This document shows, one piece after another, positions 16,274 through 25,044 of a DNA stretch of 39,974 bases (position 1 is its first letter; each line of letters starts with the position of its first letter). The notes under the pieces are model-generated. The model saw only the letters and a program-made list of their open reading frames with translations. It searched no databases and was not told where the DNA came from. The position numbers and the translations under genes are program-made. This DNA comes from Clostridia bacterium (lineage in GTDB: Bacteria; Bacillota; Clostridia; Christensenellales; CAG-138), in the NCBI GenBank assembly GCA_017428025.1, contig JAFRRO010000019.1, positions 1 through 39,974 of the forward strand, written 5' to 3'.

Positions 16274-17294
16274 ACGAGATTCCCTCCTTTGATTTCGCAA
16301 GCGCGAAGGTCATGCCGTCCTCCGCGATCTTTTTGACCGTCAGTTCGCCCTGCGCCGCTTTGACCGCCGCGCGCTCCGAAACGCAGTCCGTGCCCGTCGT
16401 TTCCTTGACGAACGCCGAGCCGGAAAACGTGCCCGGCACCGCGTTCAGCCCGTCCGCGGAAAACATCTCGAACGGCAGTCCGTTCGCCTGTGCAAACGCA
16501 AGGATCGCCGGTTCGTCCCGCTTGAGATCGATGCTCGCAATGCAGAAAAGCTCCGCAGGCGAAACGCCGTGCGCCGAAAGTTCGCGGCGGACAAACGCGT
16601 CGAACGTCTCCGGATCCTTCCCCCGCCGGCAGCCGACGCCGAGCGCGAAGCGCTGCGGGATCAGCCAAAGCGTTTTTTCGTACGGCGTTTTATGCTCGCG
16701 CGAAACCCACACGCCGATTTCGGCATCCCCCGCGGTCAGCCCGATCGGAAGTGCGCCCGATACCGGCAGATCGGACGAAAAGCCTACCGGTTCGCCGTTA
16801 AGAAGCGCCGCGGAGACCTGCTTTGCGAGGTCCATGTCCGTGATGAACAGACGGTTTTTCTTTGCGAACACGTCCACGGCGAACAAGCCGTTGATATCGG
16901 TTGCGGTCGTGACGACCGGCGTTGCGCCGAGCGTCTCTGCAAGCCGTTCGGCAAGCGCGTTCGCTCCGCCGAGATGACCGGACAGCAGCGGAATCGCAAA
17001 CGTCGCCTTCTCGTCGAGCACGAGCACCGCCGGATCGGTCTTTTTGTCCGTAATCCACGGCGCGATCGCGCGCACCGCAATGCCGCTTGCGCAGACAAAG
17101 AGCAGCGCGTCGGCAGCTTGAAAGCCGTCCTTTGCCCATTCGGACGCGGAAACGGTCAGCGGTTCGTCGCCCGCTTTTTGAAACTTCGACAGCGCAAAGC
17201 GGCGGCAGACGTACCCCGTTCTTTCCAGTGCATCTGCGGCGCGCGCCGCCGTGTCGCGTCCGCGTGCGGTGTAGGAAACGATCCAGACCTCCAT
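16266..17294 (-). CDS. cbiG: Cobalt-precorrin-5A hydrolase CbiG
   Basis: 342 residues. It opens the delta-lactone and releases the C20 fragment as acetaldehyde in the anaerobic pathway. The N-terminal part carries FVCASGIAVRAIAPWI and IPLLSGHLGGAN, the central part PVVTTATDINGLFAVD, and the C-terminal part ALGVGCRRGKDPETF, which are the family's three domains in order. CbiG is a marker for the anaerobic route. It is separated from cbiF by 3 bases. Confidence 0.95.
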   Translation of the reverse strand: MEVWIVSYTARGRDTAARAADALERTGYVCRRFALSKFQKAGDEPLTVSASEWAKDGFQAADALLFVCASGIAVRAIAPWITDKKTDPAVLVLDEKATFAIPLLSGHLGGANALAERLAETLGATPVVTTATDINGLFAVDVFAKKNRLFITDMDLAKQVSAALLNGEPVGFSSDLPVSGALPIGLTAGDAEIGVWVSREHKTPYEKTLWLIPQRFALGVGCRRGKDPETFDAFVRRELSAHGVSPAELFCIASIDLKRDEPAILAFAQANGLPFEMFSADGLNAVPGTFSGSAFVKETTGTDCVSERAAVKAAQGELTVKKIAEDGMTFALAKSKEGISFA

Positions 17295-17297
17295 GCC

Positions 17298-18056
17298 TTA
17301 CTCCTTTGCGGGACGGAATCCGGTCGAAAACGCCGGATGGTAGAGCTTTGAGCGCGCATAGCCGCTCTGACGTACCGCGTCGCCCACGATGATCAGCGCG
17401 GTCTTGCTGACGCCGTTTTCCTTTGCGCATTCGGCAAGCGTGGAGACCGTGCAGAGGTACGTGCGCTCGTCCGGCCAGCTTGCCTTATAGACGATCGCCG
17501 CGGGCGTATCGGGTTCGTAGCCGCCCGCCAAAAGCTCCGCCTGCGTCTTTTCGAGGAGTCCGGTGCTCAAGAACAGCACCATCGTCGCCCGATGTTGCGC
17601 GAACGCGCGGACGCTTTCGCGCTCGGGAACCGGCGTTCTGCCCGCCATGCGCGTGATGACGACGCTTTGCGAAACGTCCGGCAGCGTGTATTCCATGTTG
17701 AGCGCCGCCGCCGCGCCGCAGAACGAGCTGACGCCGGGCGTGTAGTCATAGGCGATCCCCTTTTTTTCGAGCGCGTCCATCTGCTCGCGGATCGCGCCGT
17801 ACAGGCACGGATCGCCGGTGTGCAGGCGCACGGTCGTAAGTCTCTGCGCCACGGCGTCGAACATCACCGAAAGAACCTCCTCAAGCGTCATTTCCGCGCT
17901 GTTGTAAATCCTTGCCCCTTCCTTGGCGCATGTCAAAAGCGCCGGGTTCACCAGAGAGCCCGCGTAGATGATGACGTCCGCTTGTTCCAAAAGCCGCTGC
18001 CCGCGCACCGTAATGAGGTCCGCCGCGCCGCAGCCTGCGCCAACAAAATGAATCAT
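17298..18056 (-). CDS. cbiF: Cobalt-precorrin-4 C11-methyltransferase CbiF
   Basis: 252 residues from ATG 18054-18056, which has AAGGAGAAA upstream. It transfers a methyl to C11. FVGAGCGAADLITVRG is the N-terminal motif, then YAGSLVNP, RLHTGDPCLYGA with the SAM-binding DP, and TPGVSSFCGAAA. The start overlaps the cbiD stop by 4 bases. An upstream extension in the same frame is just cbiD read in another phase. Confidence 0.95.
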   Translation of the reverse strand: MIHFVGAGCGAADLITVRGQRLLEQADVIIYAGSLVNPALLTCAKEGARIYNSAEMTLEEVLSVMFDAVAQRLTTVRLHTGDPCLYGAIREQMDALEKKGIAYDYTPGVSSFCGAAAALNMEYTLPDVSQSVVITRMAGRTPVPERESVRAFAQHRATMVLFLSTGLLEKTQAELLAGGYEPDTPAAIVYKASWPDERTYLCTVSTLAECAKENGVSKTALIIVGDAVRQSGYARSKLYHPAFSTGFRPAKE

Positions 18057-19207
18057 GCCCGTTTCTCCTTTTCTTCCGCATGTCTCCATGCACATGCCGT
18101 CCCGTTCTGAAACAGCTCGCGGTTGCCGGTTGTGAATACGATCACGCCGATCGATAGCCCCTGGAACCGGTTGCAAAGCGCGGCGTCGATGCGCGTTTTC
18201 AGCGCGTCCGTTGTGCCCGAAAGCAGTCCTTTTTCCTCTAAAATGCGCAGCATTTCGTCGGTCGTCACGCAGTCGAACATGGCTCGCTGCGTCGGTTCGT
18301 CCGCGCCCGCCGCCTGTGCCGCCGCCGCCATCAGCTCCGCGCGGTGATCGCCGCGTTTCGAATGCGTGTTGAAGATCCCGCCGGACAGCTTGACGAATTT
18401 GCCGATGTGCCCGCAGAGCAGGACCTCACTAAAACCCGCGTCGATCGCGGCGTTCAGCGCGTCGCCGACGTAGTTTGAGCACTTTACGATCCGCTCGTCC
18501 GCAATGCCGTACCGTTCCTTCAGAAAGTCCGCGCCGTAGTTGCCGGGCGTCAGGACAAGCCGCGTGTCGCCGAGCGCTTTGCGCTGTTTGATTTCGAGCA
18601 CGATGCTGTCGATCAGCGCGTCCTCGCTCATCGGTTCGACGATGCCGCTTGTGCCGAGAATCGAGATGCCGCCCTCGATGCCGAGCCGCGGATTGAACGT
18701 CTTTTCAGCAAGCGCGACGCCCGCCGGAATCGAGATCACGACCGAAAGCCCCTTTGCGGTTTCGTATTCCTCCGCGATCTCCGTGACCGCTTTTCGGATC
18801 ATCTCGCGCGGGACGGGATTGATCGCCGCCTCGCCGATCGCCTGCTTCAATCCGGGCTTGGTCACGCGGCCGACGCCCTCGCCGCCGTCGATCGAAATAC
18901 CGGGAATCCCGCTGAACGCGACGCGCGCGTAGACCAGTACGCCGTCGGTCACGTCGGGATCGTCGCCGGAGTCCTTGCGGATCGCGCAGGAGGCAAAGCC
19001 GTCGCCGCGCACCGGTTCGAGCACTGGGAGATTGAGGTCGATCCCTTTCGGCGTATGGATCGGAACCGTGTCCGGCGCCCCGCCGGAAAGCAGCAGAATC
19101 GCCGCCGCCTTTGCCGCCGCCGCGGCGCAGGTGCCGGTGGTATAGCCGAAGCGCAGGCGCTTGCCGTCCTTTTCGATGAAGTGTTCTTCGATGCCGGTCC
19201 TATGCAT
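18053..19207 (-). CDS. cbiD: Cobalt-precorrin-5B C1-methyltransferase CbiD
   Basis: 384 residues. It methylates C1 in the anaerobic pathway. The hallmark FGYTTGTCAAAAAKAA lies near the N-terminus, with SIDGGEGVGRVTKPGL, PREMI and ILGTSGIVEPMSEDA further on, as usual for the family. It overlaps cobD upstream by 8 bases and cbiF downstream by 4. Confidence 0.95.
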   Translation of the reverse strand: MHRTGIEEHFIEKDGKRLRFGYTTGTCAAAAAKAAAILLLSGGAPDTVPIHTPKGIDLNLPVLEPVRGDGFASCAIRKDSGDDPDVTDGVLVYARVAFSGIPGISIDGGEGVGRVTKPGLKQAIGEAAINPVPREMIRKAVTEIAEEYETAKGLSVVISIPAGVALAEKTFNPRLGIEGGISILGTSGIVEPMSEDALIDSIVLEIKQRKALGDTRLVLTPGNYGADFLKERYGIADERIVKCSNYVGDALNAAIDAGFSEVLLCGHIGKFVKLSGGIFNTHSKRGDHRAELMAAAAQAAGADEPTQRAMFDCVTTDEMLRILEEKGLLSGTTDALKTRIDAALCNRFQGLSIGVIVFTTGNRELFQNGTACAWRHAEEKEKRA

Positions 19208-20249
19208 GCAGCGCCTCCGTGATCGCCGCGATCAGCGCGGTGTTTTCCGCATGCGTGCGCACCGCAATCCGCACGTCGCCTTTTTCAAGCCCTCGGAAAT
19301 TTGCGCAGTCGCGCACCAGTATGCCCCGTTCGAGCAGCCGTTCGTACAGCGTCGGAACGCCGGAAAGCAGCAAAAAGTTCGCGTCGCCATACAGCACGGA
19401 AACGCCGAGCGCGGATAGTTCTTTTATCAGATACGCTTTTTCCGTCCGGAACAGCTCGCGCGCCTTTTGTGCCCAGTCCGGACAGTCCAGCGCGGCAAAT
19501 CCGGCAGATTGCGCGAGCGTCGAGACGTTCCACGGCTGTACGGCTTCGGACATGTTGCACAACAGATCGCTGTTTTTCGAGATCGCATAGCCGAGCCGCA
19601 CGCCCGCCATGCCGTAGGTCTTGGTGAACGCCTTGAGGATCAGCGCGCGGTCGCCGTCCCGCAGGGAGCCGATCAACGAAAACGTCTTGTCCGCATCGGT
19701 CAGGTCCTGAAAGCACTCGTCCAGAAACAGCCATGTGCCGGTCTCGCGGCAGCGGTCGAGGATCTTCAGAAGCAGTTCCTTTTCGATGCTGCGCCCGGTC
19801 GGATTGTTCGGCGAGCAGAGCAGCAAAACGTCCGTTTCGGGCGTAATCGAATCGAGGATCCTGTCCGAAAGCACAAAGCCACTGTCCCCTGAAAGCGGAT
19901 CAAACACCGGTTCGACGCCCGCCGTTCGCAGCGCGGTCTCGTACTCGGCAAACGACGGCACCGGCAGCAGCGCGGTCTTCGGCTTGACCGCCTGCACGAA
20001 CGAAAAGATCAGCTCCGCCGCGCCGTTGCCGCAAAGAATCTCGTCCGGCAAAACGCCGGTTTTCGCCGCAAGCTTTTCGCGCAGCGCCGTGCAATAGGGA
20101 TCGGGATAGCGGGAAACGTCCTCCGCCGCGGCGCAAATCGCCGCTTTGACCGGCTCCGGCGTGCCGAACGGATTGACGTTTGCCGAATAATCGAGCGTGA
20201 CGCGGTGTTTGTAGACGTCGCCGCCGTGGACATATGCTTTGAGGATCAT
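19200..20249 (-). CDS. cobD: L-threonine-O-3-phosphate decarboxylase (CobD-type PLP enzyme)
   Basis: 349 residues, a class I aminotransferase-fold protein. It makes (R)-1-amino-2-propanol phosphate, which CbiB attaches to cobyric acid. The order YSANVNPFGTPE near the start, SRYPDPYCTALR, LLCSPNNPTG and the PLP lysine Lys210 in KAFTKTYGMAGVRLGYA matches CobD more than histidinol-phosphate aminotransferase. The context between cbiB and cbiD supports this choice. It overlaps both neighbours by a few bases. Confidence 0.92.
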   Translation of the reverse strand: MILKAYVHGGDVYKHRVTLDYSANVNPFGTPEPVKAAICAAAEDVSRYPDPYCTALREKLAAKTGVLPDEILCGNGAAELIFSFVQAVKPKTALLPVPSFAEYETALRTAGVEPVFDPLSGDSGFVLSDRILDSITPETDVLLLCSPNNPTGRSIEKELLLKILDRCRETGTWLFLDECFQDLTDADKTFSLIGSLRDGDRALILKAFTKTYGMAGVRLGYAISKNSDLLCNMSEAVQPWNVSTLAQSAGFAALDCPDWAQKARELFRTEKAYLIKELSALGVSVLYGDANFLLLSGVPTLYERLLERGILVRDCANFRGLEKGDVRIAVRTHAENTALIAAITEALHA

Positions 20250-21235
20250 AGACCGGGCCCTCCGAAAAACGCGATCGGCAGCAGAATCGCTTCGAACAGG
20301 ATCAACAGAAGAAGGCTTGCGCCGTACATCAGCCGGTTCGTTCGCTTGACGTCCGCCCGCTCGATCGGGCGGTCGCTGTCGCCGATCGCGGGCTTTTCGA
20401 CGAGCTTCCCGAAATAGCTTGCCGGTCCCGCAAGCTCGACGTGCAGCGCGCCCGCCGCGACCGATTCGGTCTGCGCGGAATTCGGGCTTGCATGCTTGCG
20501 CCTGTCGCGCTTCCAGATGCGGAACGCGTTTTTACCGTCGAGCTTCACAAGCGGCGCGACGGCGATCATGGCAAGCGCGCTCATGCGCGACGGCAGGAAG
20601 TTCATCGCGTCGTCCAGCTTTGCCGCGGCGCGTCCGAAATAGAGATAGCGGTCGTTTTTGTAGCCGACCATCGAATCCATCGTGTTGACCGCCTTATAGA
20701 AGAACCCGCCGACCGCGCCGAACAGGACCATAAACAGCATCGGCGCGATCACGCCGTCCGACGCGTTCTCCGCCACGGTCTCGACCGTCGCTTTCAGAAC
20801 CTGTTCTTCGGAAAGGGTTTGCGTGTCGCGTCCGACAAGCATGGCAATCTGTTTTCGTCCCGCTTCGAGCCCTTCCGTTTCGAGCGCTTTTGTGACCTTG
20901 TTCGCCTCCTTTGCGAGGCATCTTGCCGCAAAGCACTGCCAGCACATGATCGAGCTCATCGCAAAATACGCCCACGGGGAGAGCAAATAAAGCCCGAACA
21001 GGATGCCGAAGCACACGGAAGCGGATAGGATCGGCACAAGAACCGCCATCAGAAGACCTGCCCTGAACGCGCCGCGATCGGTTTTCGCAAACAGTTTTCG
21101 AAGAACCTTTTCGGACAGCGAAATGAGCTTTCCGATCAGCACCACGGGATGCAAAAGCCACGCGGGATCGCCGAGGATGCAGTCGATGAAAAAGCCTGCA
21201 AGGACGGATAACAATGTCAGCGGCCAAAGGTTCAT
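20246..21235 (-). CDS. cbiB: Adenosylcobinamide-phosphate synthase CbiB
   Basis: 329 residues, an integral membrane protein with several hydrophobic segments (near 5-25, 55-90, 160-180 and the C-terminal 300-325). It joins cobyric acid to aminopropanol phosphate made by CobD. Family signatures seen: GDPAWLLHPVVLIGK, AENASDGVIAPML and AVNTMDSMVGYKNDRY. Starts overlap the btuD-like gene by 4 bases. It is complete. Confidence 0.93.
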   Translation of the reverse strand: MNLWPLTLLSVLAGFFIDCILGDPAWLLHPVVLIGKLISLSEKVLRKLFAKTDRGAFRAGLLMAVLVPILSASVCFGILFGLYLLSPWAYFAMSSIMCWQCFAARCLAKEANKVTKALETEGLEAGRKQIAMLVGRDTQTLSEEQVLKATVETVAENASDGVIAPMLFMVLFGAVGGFFYKAVNTMDSMVGYKNDRYLYFGRAAAKLDDAMNFLPSRMSALAMIAVAPLVKLDGKNAFRIWKRDRRKHASPNSAQTESVAAGALHVELAGPASYFGKLVEKPAIGDSDRPIERADVKRTNRLMYGASLLLLILFEAILLPIAFFGGPGL

Positions 21236-22362
21236 GCGTCGGCCCTCCCGATGAACGCGTCGGCAGAAACGAGGATCCCCGCCGCCTTTGCCGCTTCGTA
21301 CAGTTTTTCGTTTGCCGCGTTGGTTTCGCCGAACGCCGGAACGGTACAGATCGCCCGGCCGATCGCACGCATGCGGTCCGCCGCCGTTCGCGCATCCGAT
21401 TCGCTCGGAACCGAGAACGCGGGCACGGATAACAGTTCGGAGGCAAGCGCCTTCGCAACCGGATAATCGAGATCGCTTTCGGCAACGACGCCCGCCGCAA
21501 ACGGCACGCCCGCCCGCTGCAGCGCGCGGTAGACCGGAATGCCGCTTCCGCCGCCGCCGATCACAAAGACCTGCGGCGCGCCCGATACCGCGGGAAGCTC
21601 CACGCTTCCGAACAGCGTGTGGAAGCTGCCGTTTTCGATGCCGTAGAGCGAACGGATATAGTCGTCCCGGAAGATGTTTTCCGGCGTGTCGCAGCGGTCG
21701 ATGCGGTTGTGCGCCACGCAGACGACGCGATCCGAGATCTTCTCGGCAAGGTCCAGTTCGTGCAGCGACACGATGACCGCGACCTGCTTTTCGCGCACCA
21801 TGTGTTTCAGGATGTCCAGAAGCTCCAGCTTGTGCTTCACGTCGAGAAACGAGGTCGGCTCGTCAAGCACGATGATCTCCGGCTGCTGTGCGATCGCGCG
21901 GGCAAGCAGGATCCGCTGCCGCTGACCGTCGGAGATTGCGGAAAACGGACGGTCCGCAAAGTCCTTTGCATGCACCGTTTCGATCGCCTCGTCGACGATC
22001 GCCTTATCCTCTTTTGAGAGGATGCCGAGCCGTCCGGTGTACGGATAGCGCCCGGTCGCGGCGATGTCCCAGCAGGTCATGAGCTCGCCTCTGATCCGGT
22101 CGGTCATGACGATCGCAAGCTTTTTCGCAATGTCGCGCTCCCTGAGCCCCGCCATGTCCTTTCCGTCGAGCACGACCGTGCCCGCGATCAGCCGGAGCTG
22201 CTTGATCATGCTTTTCAGGATCGTCGACTTGCCGGAGCCGTTCGGTCCGATCAGCGTCAGAATCTCGCCGCGGCGCACACCGATGCTGATGTTTTCGATC
22301 AGCGGCTTGCCATCGTAGCCGACGGTCATCCGTTCGGCGGAGATATAATACGTGCCGTTCAT
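21232..22362 (-). CDS. Corrinoid-type ABC transporter ATPase with extra C-terminal domain
   Basis: 376 residues from ATG 22360-22362 with AAGGAGGG upstream. Residues 1-255 are a FecE/BtuD-type ATPase: Walker A GPNGSGKST (39-47), signature variant ISDGQRQR (143-150), Walker B IIVLDEP (163-169), and switch His201. Residues 261-376 form an added domain beginning VFVIGGGGSGIPVYRAL, which looks like a nucleotide-binding Rossmann strand-loop-helix and then alternates strands and helices. The family usually ends near residue 255-260. The added part might bind a corrinoid or nucleotide and gate transport; that is inference. It lies between the permease and cbiB, overlapping each by 4 bases. Confidence 0.9.
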   Translation of the reverse strand: MNGTYYISAERMTVGYDGKPLIENISIGVRRGEILTLIGPNGSGKSTILKSMIKQLRLIAGTVVLDGKDMAGLRERDIAKKLAIVMTDRIRGELMTCWDIAATGRYPYTGRLGILSKEDKAIVDEAIETVHAKDFADRPFSAISDGQRQRILLARAIAQQPEIIVLDEPTSFLDVKHKLELLDILKHMVREKQVAVIVSLHELDLAEKISDRVVCVAHNRIDRCDTPENIFRDDYIRSLYGIENGSFHTLFGSVELPAVSGAPQVFVIGGGGSGIPVYRALQRAGVPFAAGVVAESDLDYPVAKALASELLSVPAFSVPSESDARTAADRMRAIGRAICTVPAFGETNAANEKLYEAAKAAGILVSADAFIGRADA

Positions 22363-23396
22363 CTGCCGCCCTCCTTCTGCCGCTTGAGCATCACAAGGAT
22401 GACGACCGGCGCGCCGAACACGGCGGTTACGGAACTGATCGAAAGCTCGTTCGGCGCAAACGCCGTGCGGGCAATGAGATCGCAGAACAGGCAGAACACC
22501 GCGCCGCTCAAAAAGCACGCGGGGATCATCACGATCGGCTTTGCGGTTTTAAAGAGCCGCCGCATCAGATGCGGCACCGCGACGCCGACAAAGCTGATCG
22601 GTCCCGCAAACGCGGTGACGCACGCGGAAAGCACGCCGGAAAGCAGGATCAGCGCAACACGGAACGCCTTGATGTTGACGCCCATGTTCTGCGCGTACGT
22701 CTCGCCGAGCTGATAGGCGCCGATCGGTTTGCTCATCAGGAAGGTGATCACGAGAGCGGGCAGCACGACCGCCGCAATGACGATTATGTTGTCCCACCGG
22801 ATGCTCGCAAAGCTGCCCATCGCCCAGTCGTGAAGCTTGACGATGTTGGAATCGTCGGCGAACCGGATCACGAACTCCGTGATCGCCGAGCAGATATAGC
22901 CGATCATGACGCCGCAGATGATGAGCATCGACATGCGCTTGACCTGATAGGAGATCGCAAGCACAAAGCCCATCGAAAGCATTGCGCCGACAAACGACGA
23001 AAGGATCAGCGTCACGGAGCCGACGGCGATCCCGCGGCTCAAAAAGCCGATCATCGTGACCGAAAGCACAAGCTTTGCCCCGGACGAGATGCCGAGGATG
23101 AACGGTCCCGCGATCGGGTTGTTGAAAAAGGTCTGCAGCAGGAAGCCGGAAAGCGCCAGCGCGCCGCCCAGAAGGATCGCGGGAAGGATGCGCACCATGC
23201 GCACGTCCATCACGATCACACGGTGCGGGCTGCTGGGATTCAGCAACCCGTCGAAAACCTCGCGGATCGAAAGCGCCGTGCTGCCCGCCACGATGTTCCA
23301 AACAGCGAAGCCCAAAAGCGCAAGCAAGAGAAGCGCAAAGCCGAGCCACAGCCGTGTGCCCGACGCGTTTCGTTCGGTTTTGCGTTTCTCCTCCAT
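22359..23396 (-). CDS. FecCD/BtuC-type ABC transporter permease
   Basis: 345 residues with about nine to ten membrane segments, the first at about 15-37 after a charged N-terminus. ALALSGFLLQTFFNNPIAGPF and GFVGVAVPHLMR-like segments (FVGVAVPHLMRRLF) match the FecCD family, whose members pass iron siderophores, haem or cobalamin. The operon with cobalamin enzymes and the riboswitch argue for a corrinoid substrate. It begins 12 bases after the binding-protein gene. Confidence 0.92.
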   Translation of the reverse strand: MEEKRKTERNASGTRLWLGFALLLLALLGFAVWNIVAGSTALSIREVFDGLLNPSSPHRVIVMDVRMVRILPAILLGGALALSGFLLQTFFNNPIAGPFILGISSGAKLVLSVTMIGFLSRGIAVGSVTLILSSFVGAMLSMGFVLAISYQVKRMSMLIICGVMIGYICSAITEFVIRFADDSNIVKLHDWAMGSFASIRWDNIIVIAAVVLPALVITFLMSKPIGAYQLGETYAQNMGVNIKAFRVALILLSGVLSACVTAFAGPISFVGVAVPHLMRRLFKTAKPIVMIPACFLSGAVFCLFCDLIARTAFAPNELSISSVTAVFGAPVVILVMLKRQKEGGR

Positions 23397-23408
23397 GTTC
23401 CGCCTCCG

Positions 23409-24563
23409 TCAGTTGAGTTTGTGAAGATACTGCAGTTCGCCGTCCCCGTCCGACAGCACCCGGTAGAAATCGCCGATCAGTCTTCCGATGCCCATCGGCT
23501 CCTGAAACAGATTCTTGCCCGTGCACCAGACGTCGCCGCTTTTTACCGCTTTGAACTCCGAAAACAGCGGGCTCTTGTCCAGAAGTTCAGTCAGCGTATA
23601 GATCTCGCCGTCGATCGTGCTGTTGTAGATCAAAACGTCCGCGTCGACGGCCGCGGTATAGAAGCTCTCCATCGTCATGTTGACGGTCGACAGTGCGCTG
23701 CCGCTCGAAAGATCGGAGAACACATAGGCGCCGCCCGCCGTTTCGAGCATTTTGACCACGTAATCGTCGCTCTTGCGCACGTTGACCGCGCCTGTGCCGG
23801 TCACATAGAAGAACGCGACGGTCTTGCCGCTCTTCGGAAGATTCCCGATCGCTTCGACCGATCTGACCTCCGCGTCGAACAGCGCTTCCGCCTCGGACTC
23901 TTTCCCCAGGATCGCGCCGTAAACCTTGATCCATTCCATGCGTCCCAGCGGGTCCTGCTCGTAGCTCGACCGCTCGATCAAAACCGGAATGCCGTATCCC
24001 GCAAGCTTTTCGCTGATCGCGGGCGAATGATAGATCATCGTAGATTCGAGCGCAAGATCGCACCGTTCCTTGATGAGCAGCTCGTAATCGGGCGCGCTGT
24101 ATTTGCCCGCAAAGAGCATGTCGCCGCGCGCCATCGCGTCCTTTGCCTCGACGATCGCCCAGCCGTCCGCCTTTGTGCCGGAAAACCGCACCGCATCGAC
24201 GCCGTCCAGCGCGCGGAAAAAGTCCATGGCGCTCGTCGCGGCAAGATAGATGCGTCCGACCGGACGGTACAGCACGATCACGTCGTCGGGCAGGCCGACA
24301 GGTTTTCCCATGCCCTCCGGAACAAGCAGCAGCTTTCCGGTCGCGGGGACCGTAATCAGCTCGTAGCCGTCCGTCAACTGCGTGATCGAAAACTCGGTTG
24401 CACAGCGCACCGGCGTGCGCCCGATCTCCGAAAGAGAACTCCACGCGGGACCTTCCGGACGGTCGCTTTGCGCGGTCTTCGCCCCGCCGCACGCAGCGCT
24501 CAGAACGCAAAAAGCAGCGCACAGCAAGAGTGCGCCGATGTGTTTTGCGATCCGTCCGTTCAT
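23409..24563 (-). CDS. ABC transporter substrate-binding lipoprotein (BtuF-like)
   Basis: 384 residues from ATG 24561-24563. The N-terminus is a lipoprotein signal with lipobox LSAAC (Cys25). The rest follows the type III periplasmic binding fold used with FecCD permeases: VIVLYRPVGRIYLAATSAMDF, an ALDGVDAV segment, a long helix linker and a second lobe with TVAFFYVTGTGAVNV and DVLIYNST. The expected ligand is a corrinoid, from context. The start overlaps the stop of the small lipoprotein gene by 4 bases (ATGA) and has no strong ribosome site of its own, so coupling is likely. Confidence 0.88.
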   Translation of the reverse strand: MNGRIAKHIGALLLCAAFCVLSAACGGAKTAQSDRPEGPAWSSLSEIGRTPVRCATEFSITQLTDGYELITVPATGKLLLVPEGMGKPVGLPDDVIVLYRPVGRIYLAATSAMDFFRALDGVDAVRFSGTKADGWAIVEAKDAMARGDMLFAGKYSAPDYELLIKERCDLALESTMIYHSPAISEKLAGYGIPVLIERSSYEQDPLGRMEWIKVYGAILGKESEAEALFDAEVRSVEAIGNLPKSGKTVAFFYVTGTGAVNVRKSDDYVVKMLETAGGAYVFSDLSSGSALSTVNMTMESFYTAAVDADVLIYNSTIDGEIYTLTELLDKSPLFSEFKAVKSGDVWCTGKNLFQEPMGIGRLIGDFYRVLSDGDGELQYLHKLN

Positions 24564-24958
24564 GACGCAGGCGCAAGCGACGCCGCGTCGAACGTGATCG
24601 TGTATTCGATCTCGTGCGGCGTACTCATCGCCGTGGTGTCCGCAACGATCTGCAGCGGTTCGTGAAGCGATGCGACCGGAACCGAAAACACCGAATGCCC
24701 GTCGATATACGCGGGCAGAAGCGTTTCGCCGCCGACGATCATATAGTCGTATTTGTCTCTGCTCCAGACGAGCCGAACCGTCATGCTTCCGTCCTTCACG
24801 GTGAGCTCGGCGGGCGACTGGATCTTCGCCTTTCCGGTGCCGCCCGAAAGCGACACGCCGATCGTATAGGTCCCCTCTTCCGGCAGCGCCGGTTTTGCGC
24901 AGCCGATCACCGCAAGCAGCAGCGCCGCAAGCGCGAAAACGAGAATCTTCTTTTGCAT
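24560..24958 (-). CDS. Small lipoprotein with a NEAT-like beta domain
   Basis: 132 residues from ATG 24956-24958 with GGAGG upstream. Lipobox LAVIGC (Cys20). The mature part is one beta-rich domain: GTYTIGVSLSGGTGKAK, ELTVKDGSMTVRLVWS, YDYMIVGGE, FSVPVASLHEPLQIVADT and IEYTITF. The order (G-x-Y-T, then KDG plus strand, then S/Y ligand region, then PL-x-x strand) resembles haem-binding NEAT domains, but the identity is inferred. As a surface protein next to a corrinoid importer it may capture or pass corrinoid. It overlaps the binding-protein gene by 4 bases. Confidence 0.75.
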   Translation of the reverse strand: MQKKILVFALAALLLAVIGCAKPALPEEGTYTIGVSLSGGTGKAKIQSPAELTVKDGSMTVRLVWSRDKYDYMIVGGETLLPAYIDGHSVFSVPVASLHEPLQIVADTTAMSTPHEIEYTITFDAASLAPAS

Positions 24959-25044
24959 ACATCCGCCTCCGTATGAAAACCGGCGGCGCGGCATCCCGAA
25001 GGATCCGCCGTGCCGCCTGTTTCTGTTTGTGTCTCCGTCCGCGA

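Noticed and set aside
22569..24665. Plus-strand open frame of about 700 codons
   Set aside because: It lies fully antisense to the BtuC-like permease and the BtuF-like protein, whose motifs are clear. The translation is rich in Arg, Ala and His with no domain pattern; it is an artefact of high GC.
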